A stretch of DNA of 64,000 nucleotides from positions 830,103-894,102 of the forward strand of contig NW_017803713.1 of assembly GCF_001625305.1 (NCBI RefSeq), read 5' to 3'. Below are positions 54,356-64,000 of the stretch, piece by piece (positions within the stretch are counted from its first letter, which is position 1; every line of letters starts with the position of its first letter). The position numbers were made by a program, and so were the translations under genes. The notes below the pieces were generated by a model. That model saw only the letters and a program-made list of their open reading frames with translations. It did no database searches and was not told the origin of the DNA. The DNA is from Branchiostoma belcheri (lineage: Eukaryota; Chordata; Leptocardii; Amphioxiformes; Branchiostomatidae).

Positions 54356-54740
54356 CATATATATATTTTTACCATTACCTCTCCCTTTATGATATCAATG
54401 AAAAGCGACCTAAGCTCAGTACAGAAATCTTTCACTTCTCAATAAAGATCATGAGGCACACCCCTTCAGTTTCTAAGTGGTATGGTCCAGACAAATCAGC
54501 TGTAGTTTGCTGTGAATGTTGTTGTGACAGTCCCCGTGGTACTTAGTACTGCCCGGCGGGTCACTTTAAGCACACAAATCCCCATATTTACCCCTAAGCA
54601 ACACACGTGTGAGGAGAGGAGAAAGGCGCAGCGCTAAAATCCTCCCACGGGATTACAGAAACGTATCATCGCCTGAGACTGAGAGAGTGTCTCCGAAGAG
54701 CCGGTCTCACAGTGTCTCCACGTTACCGCACCTACGCAAG

Positions 54741-54788
54741 ATGCTGCTCGGGCGCGCCCTCCCTCTCACCCGCCAAGCACTCAACAAG
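54741..54788 (+). CDS. DUF829 gene, first coding exon
   Basis: Sixteen codons, donor AAG|GTACGT. Followed by a 5.2-kb repeat-rich intron, so linkage to the next exon rests on phase 0 and spacing only. Confidence 0.65.
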
Positions 54789-57700
54789 GTACGTTACCCT
54801 TACTAGCAGAATTTGCAGCGATGTAGAGCTATAGTGCGAGCGATAGAACCATATTTCTCTCAGCTCTAACCTCGAACAAAGCCCTCCCTTCGAAGGGCAC
54901 CTCTAGCTGCTCGTAGAAACAAAAGCAACTTCGCTAGAAGCCTGCACAGGAGGCTAATTTCCTCCGTCTTCCTGGAGATATATTAGCCCGCTAGACGGGT
55001 TTAATACATATGTAGGTCAGCCCATGTGTTACCCGCATTTCACCTGTGTGTGACCACAGAACGTTCGATGTTGCGTCATACATGTATAACATAACGTTCA
55101 CTAAAACGTATGTACGTATATGATGAAATGATACCGATTTTGGGCCGCCATGATGTGGTCGTTATTTCTGACTGTACGCTTATAATGCCTTGTGTATATG
55201 CTGTAGACTAATCATGCCAGTAGCAAGGCTGTTTTCTGTGGACTCTCTTTGCATATTCAACCACTGACTGGGTCAAGGGAGAAAGAAACAATGGGCGATT
55301 CCAGATCAGTCCCTCCTTTAAAATTCAGGAAAATAAATAAAATCCAGAAGGCTGTCACCACTGCTTGACGTGCAGGCTGAGTTCTGTAGGTAGTAGCATT
55401 TATTATAGTTTCTGCATTATGCAATGTTATTCCTTTTAAAAAGGAAAACATAACTAACAATGAAGCCCCACCCCCCACCCCCTCCCCATCTACATGTACA
55501 TACGTTAACCGCTAAAGGGTCGAAATATGCCTGAAAACTAATCTCTACCAGGCTACTGTTCAAATACACTAAAATTTAGCGAGAAAAGGGGAATAATTCG
55601 AGCGGGATTGACTCTTGGCCTGGCCAATTATTCTTCCATTTCTGTCCGAATCCTACTATCCATATACAATTGGTATACCCCTGTAGGAAGGCCTGTCGAA
55701 GACTGGATAACACAACATGGCGGGTTCACCCGCTAATACGCCACGCATGTTACATGTTACGTATGTGGCGCGGCTCGCGACTGTTTGTCCCTCATTATTC
55801 TCTGCCCGCGGAGCATGAAATGGTGTGTTACCGCGGTGAGTCACGCCATGTCGGCACCAGCTGGTGTGTAGCCTCCTGTGCAGGCCCCGCGGTGGTGGGG
55901 AAGAGTTTTTAACGCGTCATTTTATATAGCCGGCCATCCTACATAGCCGTGGGCGGAGTGGAACCTTCTCTCGGCGGCTATGTAGGAATAGGATGGCCGA
56001 CTATATTAAAATGACGCGTTAAAAACTCTTCCCCACCGCCGCGGGGCCTGCACAGGAGGCTACCGGTGCGCCTGACGTCACTGCCTGGCACCGTTTGAAC
56101 CGTAGAGGGGCCCCGCCAAATCCCCGGCCTATCTTCCACAGGATTATAGTATTTATAGATCTTTATACAGGTTACATCACAAAGGGACAGCAGCATAAAC
56201 ATTTTCAATCTACTTATGTTATGCACAGACTCCATATCTATGTACGTAGGCCAATATGTACAGGGGTGTCAGGGTATACAGTGCAATTTAGGAATACAGT
56301 GCAATTTTACTAGTATATTTTGGTGCAATTTAATGGGATACAGTACAATATGTTATCAGTAGTATACAGTGCAATTTTACGGAATACAGTGCAATCGTAT
56401 TAGTATACAGTGCAATTTTACTAGTAAAATTGCACTGTATACTAATACGATTGTACTGTATTCGTAACCTTGCACTGTATGCTAAATACGGTTGTACTAT
56501 ATCCGTAAACTTGCACTGTATACCCTGGCACCCCTGATGTATGTAGCGCTTTAGAAAAGATAAAACATGTTAATGACTATCATGTCAATACGTTATTTAC
56601 GTTCATATTTATGCAGGCATAGTTACTAGGAATAGACTAGTATTAATTATTGAAATGATCATATTGTCATTGTTGCCATACATTGTACCCTGTTCAACTG
56701 TCGAGCAATGAAGATCATTCATTCATGTATTTATTCATGTATTCTTTCATTCATTCATGTATTCATTTATTTATGTATTCATTCATGTATTCATTCATGT
56801 ATTCGTTCATTCATTCATTCATTCATTCATTCATTCATTCATTCATTCATTCATTCATTCATTCATTCATTCATTCATTCATTCATTCATTCATTCATTC
56901 ATTCATTCATTCTATAATGCATTTCTATCTAACATGTGCATAGCGAGGCTTCAGTGGGGGGGGTGTAGTCTTTTATTCACCTGATTACAATAATGTACAA
57001 TTGGTTTTGTTTTGTGACAACCCCGTTTCCCTCACAAAAGGGACGACGTCATTTGGAAAAAATACGATCTCCCCACGCTGCATGGTGATATACAAGCTAC
57101 TTGACTATGTATACGTTTCTTTGTTTGCCTGTTTGAATTTCACTTATTCATGAGAAGCTAAAATCGGCCTAGAGGCCGTTTTTAAATAAGGTTATGAGAT
57201 ATCAAGTGGGGGTCACACAAAATATAAAAAAGACATAGATTACATCATTGAAGTCATGTAAAATTCTTAATTTTCAAAGTAGAATATCTAAACACAAACA
57301 TGCCAAAATGAAAAAGGTGGCACATAGACTACTATAGTCCGTGCATGTCCGTTAGTAATGATGAAGTGCCCGGCTGGCATTTGAAAAGTGGGATACTTGG
57401 CCAAGATACAGAGCCACAAGATACAAAAAAAAAAACATAAATAAGAACTTTATTGTACGACAATTGTACGTTTTACAATTTATGGCCTCGGCTATTGAAC
57501 ATAGTGTATACAAAAAAGAAAAGGGTATAGGTTTGTGTAATTATTTGAAAACTAGGGTAGAATGGTTTTTGATTGACCTAAAAGGGGTCAGACAGAGTTC
57601 AGTAGGGCATTGCTATATGTAGCGTTATTCCACAGTTCAATGGACAGCTAGGGAGAAAATTACTACTCAGCCTCAGTGTTCCATGCATTGGTACAATTCT

Positions 57701-60700
57701 CTTATACTACCAAAATAAAACACTGAAACTGAGCATGATCCTTACATCTGCTTGGAGATGATGTGAAGACGTCATTGGGAATCCTCCGTTGCCATGTGAC
57801 TGTTGCCATGGTAATGACATATCTGGCCGTGCCCCTGTGAGGTTTCCATGGTGACAGCCTCAGGCGGAGTAATGCTGCTTGGGACCTAGCTAGCTTCAGA
57901 ATTCGAATGTCAGGTCACCATTGCTGTATATAGGAATAATGCCAGAATAGAGACTACACTAGTTTTCACATGCATAGCCTCTACAACTCTAGTACAAGGC
58001 TTTAGAAGCGGCTAGAAAGAGAAGACATTGGCCTAAATAGACAGATAACATTCAAGTAGAGTTAGTCTTCTCTGGAGCGGCTAACTGGTAGTCTCTAGCA
58101 TACTAACTACGCTGGCTACATATAGGAGAATATTTGCCGGGGGAAAATTTGGCCGCCTTGTACTACGGGTTTGACTGGCCGCGCAGTTCGGAGGGAAAGA
58201 AACTACCTCCCCGCGGCCGGACCCCCTTGGCCAATTTTACTCTTTTTTGCCGAATTCTACGATAAACATTCCCGTATAAAGGCCTGGTGGAGGCTAACTA
58301 ACTGGCCTCGTTTAGCGGACCAACTCCCCTGGCATGTTATCTGTCTATTTAGACAAATTCTACTCTTTCCAGTCGCTTTTGAAGCCCTGTCATACACACT
58401 TAATCTAGCATTGTGTAATGATACAAATAGCGGCTGATCTGCTCCTCCCCCTTCTTAGAAAAGCGCCTTACTCAACAGATGGGCTGATTGTACAGCACAA
58501 TACACGCACCCTGGTAACAACATGGTACAGATTAAGAAGCCCGCTTGGTGGTCTACTTGAAATTCAAAGGGTTTTTGTGGTGCAGTGAACTTGACGGCAC
58601 ACTCTGATATTCAACTCAAAGTTAACCTTGGATATCATTGGACAGCAAAATGATTGATGATAATTGATTATTAGGTGCCATATCAACGTTTGCTAAAACT
58701 ACTTAGGCCTAGGAAAAAATGTTGTTTCCTGTTTCCCGACCGACCCTACAAAAAACGGCAGACCCTAGCCTTTTTTGTGGGACGAGGGACATCAATTTTT
58801 CAACTGATTGACCTTTTCTAGCTGCACGATTGACAACTGATTGATGAAACATTGTACAATCGGTTTTCCAACATTGACATTGAAAGTGAAAGTGTACTCA
58901 TGCAAGTTTTACTTTGTTAAACTACATTGTATACGTTGGACCACTAGAGAAGTCTCTCAAAAAAAAAAAAGAAAAAAAAAAAAGATCCCTACCTACCATC
59001 CCTAATTTATTTAGAACTTAAATAGGAAACGCAGCATTTTTACAAGGCCTTGCAGCAATAGCAGGGCCAAGAGATATTCGGTGAATTGTGCTAGCGGGAT
59101 TAATAAAATGCTATATCTGGATGTAATTTGATTTATATATGATTCCAGATGGGAGATTAAATAAACAATATTCAACGGAAATAGTTTACAAATCTAAACC
59201 AAAACTGGAAAGGTAACATTTACAAAGCAAAGTCTACCTCTACATAAATTATGGTCTCCTCTGTTAATTCATATACTCAAACACATTCATACATATGCTG
59301 CCAGGAGTCTAAATCCCTCCTGCTATAAAATTGCAACATGATGTAGCCCGTGCAACATGACGTCTGATTAAGGTCATTGACTTAATTGGTTCGGGGAAAA
59401 AGAAGAGGAAACAGAGCAAAACATGTACATGTTTTCCTTCGGTAAACATAACTAAGGCCACAAGAAGTAAATTTTATGGATGACATCCTCCATAGACTCC
59501 AAATATAATGCGATAGGGCGAAAACAAAACAAGGCGGGCAAAAAAACAAGATTCCTACATTTTCAAATTTTGACATAATAGACCTTGTTAAACAAGAAAT
59601 GATACATGTATTGCTATTAACTCAACTTTTACAACTATTATCCATTGTCACTAAAAAATAAAAGTTTTTAATAATTGTACAAATATGTAAAATCACATAT
59701 AAAATTAAAAGGAATTAAATACATCACTGCATCAAAATAAAAGACAAAACAATAAAAACAATAAATCAAAGCCTTGTATTGTCTCCTCTCCTCCCATTGA
59801 TCTATCATCTACATCCCGGCATGGCAACAGAAATCTTTTCCCATTTTCGGCATGTTGACCACTGTCAACAAAATTTTTTGTTTTCTTTTTCTTCCAAAAT
59901 CAGGCGAAAATCAATGCTTGTGCTGATGTCATCCATAACAATTACTTGCTGAGGCCTAAGTAACTAACTTGAGATCATTTGTTCAAACATCACAGGTGCC
60001 CCTACCGTCACTGGTGCGGTTCTGTTCATCAGAAACTAGAGTCATACGGGTCAACGGCAACCTGGAACTGCGAACGCGACAGAACGCAACAGAAAATGAC
60101 TACACGTCGACAAAACCCCTGGTGCTCATCTTCGCTTGGATGCTACCGCAGAGAAAACACATGCAGAAGTTTGAGAACATTTACCTTGCTCGCGGCTGTG
60201 ACGTCATGACCATCAATATCCAGCCGCTGCAACTTATGCTGCCGAAAACTGGAGCACAAGTCATCGCCAGCAAGGTTTGGAATTTTCCAAATATCTGCGG
60301 ATCTTTTTGTAAACATATTGAAACACAATAACGTATCAGACAAAATTGTAGTGATAAATTCAGCATACTATAATAGAGGGTTAACGCCATATCCTCCGTA
60401 TATATGGTGGGTTAATCCCTGGCCAGGTGTGTAAACCACTGAATAAACGATCGAGTGAGCGTAGCAACCAGGGTGGTTTATTGTGTTATATACGAATGAA
60501 TTATTAAAAAAAGCTACCGTTGAATACGTTTTTAATACATAAATACAAAAAAGTTATTTACAAAGTATAATGGCATGGTGCAAATTGGTGTTGGATTAAA
60601 TGATGTAGCAAGTAAGTGAGGACCTGGTCACCACATGGTTGAATATTTTTCGATTCTTGTTTAAGTAAGAATAAAGAGAGAAGTTATTAGTTTGGTTAGA

Positions 60701-63445
60701 CATTTGCTTTCAAATGTTACCATTTTACCCTTATACATTTTTCCTATAAACGTTACATGAATTAAATTAGAGACTAGGCTTACTTATTTCACCCATTGCT
60801 ACAGGTTGCTGATTTTGTTCACCAGCCAGAGAACGCCCGAAGACCATTGTTAGTTCACGCCTTCTCTGTGGGAGGTTACTTGTACAGGTTGGTCATTACA
60901 TCCATTCAAACATACAAAATTGTTGTTTTAGTGCAAACGTACATTTCCCTTTGGTCATGAAATTGTTGTATTGCCTATTTTGTGTTAAAGGTGTACGTTT
61001 CATCTACAATTAGAAGTAACTATTCTGAGGGAGTCTGAGGGAGTCGGTCTGATGACTTAAACATTGACTATTTTCTCCACAGTGAGACGTTACTGAAATC
61101 TTTGGAAAACTCGCCAGAGGAGGGAAGTATGAAGGATCGCATCATGGGCCAAATTTTTGACAGGTGAGTTGTACATAGCTTCTTATGTCACGTTTGGTGC
61201 ACTGATGGTAATGATAACAAGAGAGATATCTGTTTTTGTAGGAAAGCATGATTCAAATAAACTAACCTTTTGATTCGACAAATATATAAAAGAATAACTT
61301 CTTTGAAGCCCATGTCACATAAATATTCAAGAATTTGGCCTCCCGAATATTAGCCGAAAGCTCCCCAATCATGGTTAGAAGTGGGTCGGCGCAAAGTCGG
61401 CTGGTGTTCGGCGAGGTCGGCTACTATTCGGCTGTGGCAGCCAGCTGTTTCAAAATGCAATATTATGTTTAAAACATACGGGAGTTGGTTGGTCAGGAGG
61501 TTCGGACATATTTGGCAAGTGTTTGTCAGTAAGTCGGCGAAACACCAGCCAACCATTTGGGAATAAACCAGTGGTGTTTGGGGTGTGTTCGCAGGTCAAA
61601 TTTGACTAAAGTTTAATCGTTTCGATTAGCATATAATAGTAGACGTGACATAAATCTGGTCAATCTGCTCCCAAACGTCAGCCAAACGTTATCGGATGGT
61701 GTTTGGGGGCAATATGGGGGAACGGTCCTGAATTTGTGTCAAGTATCCAAACTTTATCATTGAGTTCTGTTGCTAGATTGATTCTAGATTGACGTGCATC
61801 CAGTGTACGTACGTATGTGTATGGCCGTGTTCCCTATTATGAGTTCACTCTTCGACAATTCATCTTCCTCTTATAAGCATTACCTTTTTTGTTAGACTAA
61901 ATTTTTGCTATATGATAATTTCTGTTTTCCAGTCCCGTAGACTTCGGTGGGATTCCTGACGGGTTGCCTGCAGCTATGTTCAAGAGTCCTCTGATTCGCG
62001 CCACCTTGCGAACACTAATCAAGACCTACATGGCAGTCATGTACAAACCGGTAACAACTTGAAAATTCATCTGTGCTGGTATACGTAGAAGTCATAAGTT
62101 TAAACTGCAATTCCCAAAAGAAATTGGACTTACCCTAATTGTCGACTGTGCAGCTCCAGTCTTAGTCAAGAAATGAGCAATTCACAGCGTTGTGACGTCA
62201 CTTTATGCAGATAACACACGTGACTCGGTGAGCAGTGGATCATAGATTGCAGAAATTCTATGACGCCCCCCGTCAATGTCTATTTATTCCTTGTCGACTT
62301 TACGGAGACTGGAGCTGTATTGTCAAATTTGGTGAAGTCCAATATCCTGTGTTGGAAATTACAGTTTAAACTTGCTTGATAAGGTAACAATTTTCTCCGT
62401 TTGGTCCAAATATCGAATTTTTTTTATAAATACAAATCGACAAATAGCTTAAAAGCCGGCGTTACATGTACAGTCGTCTCGCAATTTTTATAAAAGGTAA
62501 CCGAACCCAATTCAATGTTGTGGGTAGATTTCAGGTAAAAAATACGTTCGATTGGTGATTTTGAAATGGACCCTCTATCAGGCGGTCCACACATTTGGCC
62601 AAATGCAATTCAGAAGTACAATGTATATGCGTACATGCATTTTTTCTAATAAAAGTAGTCGAGTATGCTGCATAGATTGAATAATGATTGAAGATTAGAG
62701 GTTGTTGCCTGTGTGACTATAGTTTCATCACAGAGAAATTACCTCGATCGACCTTTATGAAATGTAGCCCTATAGGCCGAAAAGATCACTTTCGAGTGTA
62801 AATAAAGGCACTCGGGGTTAGTTTGTCAATGTTGTGTTCATCATGCAAGTGTAGGTTTGTAATGACAAACTTATTTTTGATCCCTCCAGGTAACTAGCAA
62901 CTACATCCGAGCATCTGAGATCTTCCACCACAACCCTGTCAGATCGCCTGCGTTGTTTCTCTACTCCAAGGTTGACCCCGTCGGTAAGTACACACCTGTT
63001 TACCACAGACTGAAGGTTCACTTCATGTAGCTCTGTCGCTGGATAGTAGACGACTCATGACTGTCCATAACAATTAGCAGTGCAACCAATGATAGCATGG
63101 CAATTAGCGGTTCGACCAATGAGAAACTAGCTGCATGTCCTTCAAATATTTATACTTTTATTATTTCAATTTGCATCTGTACGTTTTGGTTAGTCATTTT
63201 GAATTTTGGGATGGTAATTAGGAAATACAAGCATGTTAGTGTTAGTTGTGATGTACACTTGTGTGATTTTCATGATAATTATCTAAGCGGTGTTTTTTTT
63301 GCGAGTTTGGATCAAATGTAAATTTTCCTGAGCATGACACGGTAGTATCGAACACCAACCGTTCTGTCATCTGTAAATTTCCTCAGGTACAGTGGCCTCA
63401 ATTGAACGGGCAGCGAGAACATATGTCAAAAAAGGAGGTCCTCCG
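54741..63445 (+). CDS. TMEM53-like DUF829 alpha/beta-hydrolase-fold protein, 5' part
   Basis: Seven coding exons join in frame (762 bases, 254 codons), and the gene continues right of the window. MLLGRALPLTRQALNK is a basic amphipathic N-terminus, possibly a targeting segment. KPLVLIFAWMLPQRKHMQKF followed by YLARGCDVMTI is the DUF829 start. HAFSVGG (residues 127-133) is the family's nucleophile elbow with the candidate Ser130 (usual form H-x-F-S-N-G-G). PALFLYSKVDPVG carries the likely acid Asp232. The catalytic His would lie beyond the window. TMEM53 is a nuclear-envelope membrane protein in vertebrates; function here is not known. The start at 54741 is the only good ATG before the first donor, though the frame is open upstream. 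Confidence 0.88.
55869..56062. mobile_element. GC-rich foldback element
   Basis: Arms of about 82-87 bp (55869-55950 and 55976-56062) are near-perfect inverted copies, TAGCCTCCTGTGCAGGCCCC against its complement, with a 25-bp loop. No ORF. Confidence 0.88.
56261..56536. mobile_element. 276-bp hairpin MITE with internal TACAGTGCAAT repeats
   Basis: Termini CAGGGGTGTCAGGG and CCCTGGCACCCCTG, 5-bp duplication ATGTA (56256-56260, 56537-56541). Both arms repeat ATACAGTGCAATTTTA several times in inverted orientation around the centre near 56423. Confidence 0.9.
56713..56912. repeat. (ATTC)n tetranucleotide microsatellite
   Basis: About 200 bp; irregular to about 56805, then a pure run of some 26 units. 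The Ile/His/Ser-Phe ORFs are artefacts. Confidence 0.95.
57440..57620. repeat. Dispersed repeat (family of 6440)
   Basis: AACTTTATTGTACGACAATT and TTTACAATTTATGGC match the copies at 6440 and 26924. Confidence 0.45.
57980..58400. repeat. Probable MITE with termini like 53470
   Basis: AAATAGACAGATAACA (58035) faces GTTATCTGTCTATTTAGAC (58336); GCTTTAGAAGCGGCTAGAAA faces TTTCCAGTCGCTTTTGAAGC. An element of about 400 bp. Confidence 0.65.
59213..59452. mobile_element. Foldback MITE, uninterrupted short copy
   Basis: Inverse orientation to 13659-14378; retains GGAGTCTAAATCCCTCCTGCTATAAA across the point where the copy at 41273/51381 is broken. Confidence 0.82.
59456..59956. mobile_element. PIF/Harbinger-like MITE, copy 3
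   Basis: Same termini, flanked on both sides by TAA (59453-59455, 59957-59959). Ends 39 bp before an exon of the DUF829 gene, so its right end may form part of that exon's branch-point region. Confidence 0.85.
59996..60274 (+). CDS. DUF829 gene exon
   Basis: Acceptor CATCACAG|GTG, donor AAG|GTTTGG, 93 codons. Carries the first strands of the alpha/beta fold. Confidence 0.92.
60805..60887 (+). CDS. DUF829 gene exon (nucleophile elbow)
   Basis: Acceptor GCTACAG|GTT, phase 2 out at ACAG|GTTGGT. Encodes RRPLLVHAFSVGGYLY. Confidence 0.94.
61083..61163 (+). CDS. DUF829 gene exon
   Basis: Phase 2 in and out. Encodes ETLLKSLENSPEEG and MGQIFD, donor ACAG|GTGAGT. Confidence 0.92.
61310..61720. repeat. 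Dispersed CGGCT/TCGGC-rich repeat
   Basis: CCCAATCATGGTTAG, GGTCGGCTACTATTCGG and CACCAGCCAACCATTTGGG recur inverted at 63640-63960. Confidence 0.6.
61933..62050 (+). CDS. DUF829 gene exon
   Basis: Completes the FDS codon, then PVDFGGIPDGLPAAMF, matching the family's D-S/G-P block. Donor CCG|GTAACA. Confidence 0.93.
62063..62395. mobile_element. MITE related to 51530
   Basis: Inverted ends: CAAGTTTAAACTGCAATT-like left (62095) and AAATTACAGTTTAAACTTGC right (62346). Starts 13 bp after an exon donor of the DUF829 gene. Confidence 0.75.
62890..62983 (+). CDS. DUF829 gene exon (acidic residue strand)
   Basis: Acceptor CCCTCCAG|GTA, phase 1 out. NPVRSPALFLYSKVDPV holds the strand before the candidate catalytic Asp. 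Confidence 0.93.
63387..63445 (+). CDS. DUF829 gene exon (last in window)
   Basis: Acceptor TCCTCAG|GT, donor CCG|GTGAGT. TVASIERAARTYVKKGG is the helix after the Asp strand. Confidence 0.9.
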
Positions 63446-63639
63446 GTGAGTACTAATATAAAACCTGTGACATATCGTGGTGTAGGTCGATGTAAACATA
63501 ACTGTTAGACTTGGCATTGTGTACATTAACAATTGACTCATGTACCTGTGTGCCAACTCATGCTGCTTATCATGATTGCCATCAAGCAATACGTCGTCAC
63601 ACGCAATGCCCGTGTCACACATTCTGAACCTTGTTTTAA

Positions 63640-63960
63640 CCATCAACCAACCAAGGTTAGCCGGATTCTATTCAATTTCAATTTATTTGGGGTATCGATC
63701 TTGCCCAGATTTAGGCCATGCGCACTTTTCTATACAAATAGAATCAAATTTGAGTTGAGTTTGAGTCAAATTTGACGCCCGACCCAACCACTGCAGACGA
63801 ACTCCCGACCACCAGCCAACTATAGCCGAACCTCTAGTCCACAACCGAATGTTTTAACCATTTTTGCGTAGCTATAGTCGAACAATAGCCGACCTCGCAG
63901 AATACCAGCCAACCACAACCGACCTAGCATGCTCCTGGCCAATTCCTAACCATGATGGGG
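63640..63960. repeat. Dispersed repeat, inverted relative to 61310
   Basis: TGAGTTTGAGTCAAATTTGA, CCGACCTCGCAGAATACCAGCC and CCTAACCATGATGGGG. Lies in the last intron in view. Confidence 0.6.
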
Positions 63961-64000
63961 GGAGGGGTCGTCAGTGTTCGCGAGGCCATATTTTTTTATG

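Noticed and set aside
56683..56984. SFIHSFIHSFIH proteins
   Set aside because: Translation of (ATTC)n.

Overview
The window is animal nuclear DNA. It holds intron-rich genes with GT-AG splice sites, many transposon families and long microsatellites. The gene content (a PKD1-type polycystin, Fos/ATF/BATF-type bZIP genes and a DUF829/TMEM53-like gene), together with many foldback elements, tRNA-derived SINEs and CR1-like LINE relics, fits a chordate such as a lancelet (Branchiostoma). The species is an inference. All three recognised gene loci lie on the plus strand.

Region 1 (3-26663) is the 3' part of a polycystin-1-like gene. I could assemble 21 exons whose phases close exactly: 4,230 coding bases, 1,409 residues and a stop. 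In order they encode the end of the GAIN/pre-GPS region, a complete GPS cleavage motif, the first membrane helix, a PLAT/LH2 domain, the multi-helix membrane region with the extracellular polycystin domain, and the C-terminal six-helix channel module with a cytoplasmic tail. Its introns hold a decayed mariner, PIF/Harbinger-like MITEs, foldback hairpins and SINE pieces. The 7.4-kb intron 17 contains a 31-bp minisatellite split by a non-autonomous LTR retrotransposon complex (15533-21828) with three LTRs, a Gag-like zinc-knuckle ORF and a very long primer-binding site copied from tRNA-Glu.

Region 2 (26664-33985) is about 7 kb without a recognisable gene. It has SINEs and a diverged duplicated non-coding block (about 29.8-30.2 kb and 32.2-32.6 kb).

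Region 3 (34083-51947) carries two tandem paralogous bZIP genes with the same three-exon, phase-0 architecture. The first is compact (4.1 kb). The second has an 11.5-kb intron between its basic-region and leucine-zipper exons. That intron holds a foldback MITE interrupted by two tandem insertions that share termini and are separated by TAGTA repeats (41279-51380). The larger one contains LINE relics, a MITE and a roughly 65-bp minisatellite.

Region 4 (54741 to beyond the right edge) is the 5' part of a DUF829 alpha/beta-hydrolase-fold gene (TMEM53-like), with seven coding exons in the window. Between the genes are simple repeats, a foldback element and a 276-bp hairpin MITE. There is a 20-base assembly gap at 16486-16505 and a single N near 23493. 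All identifications come from reading the sequence, not from database searches.
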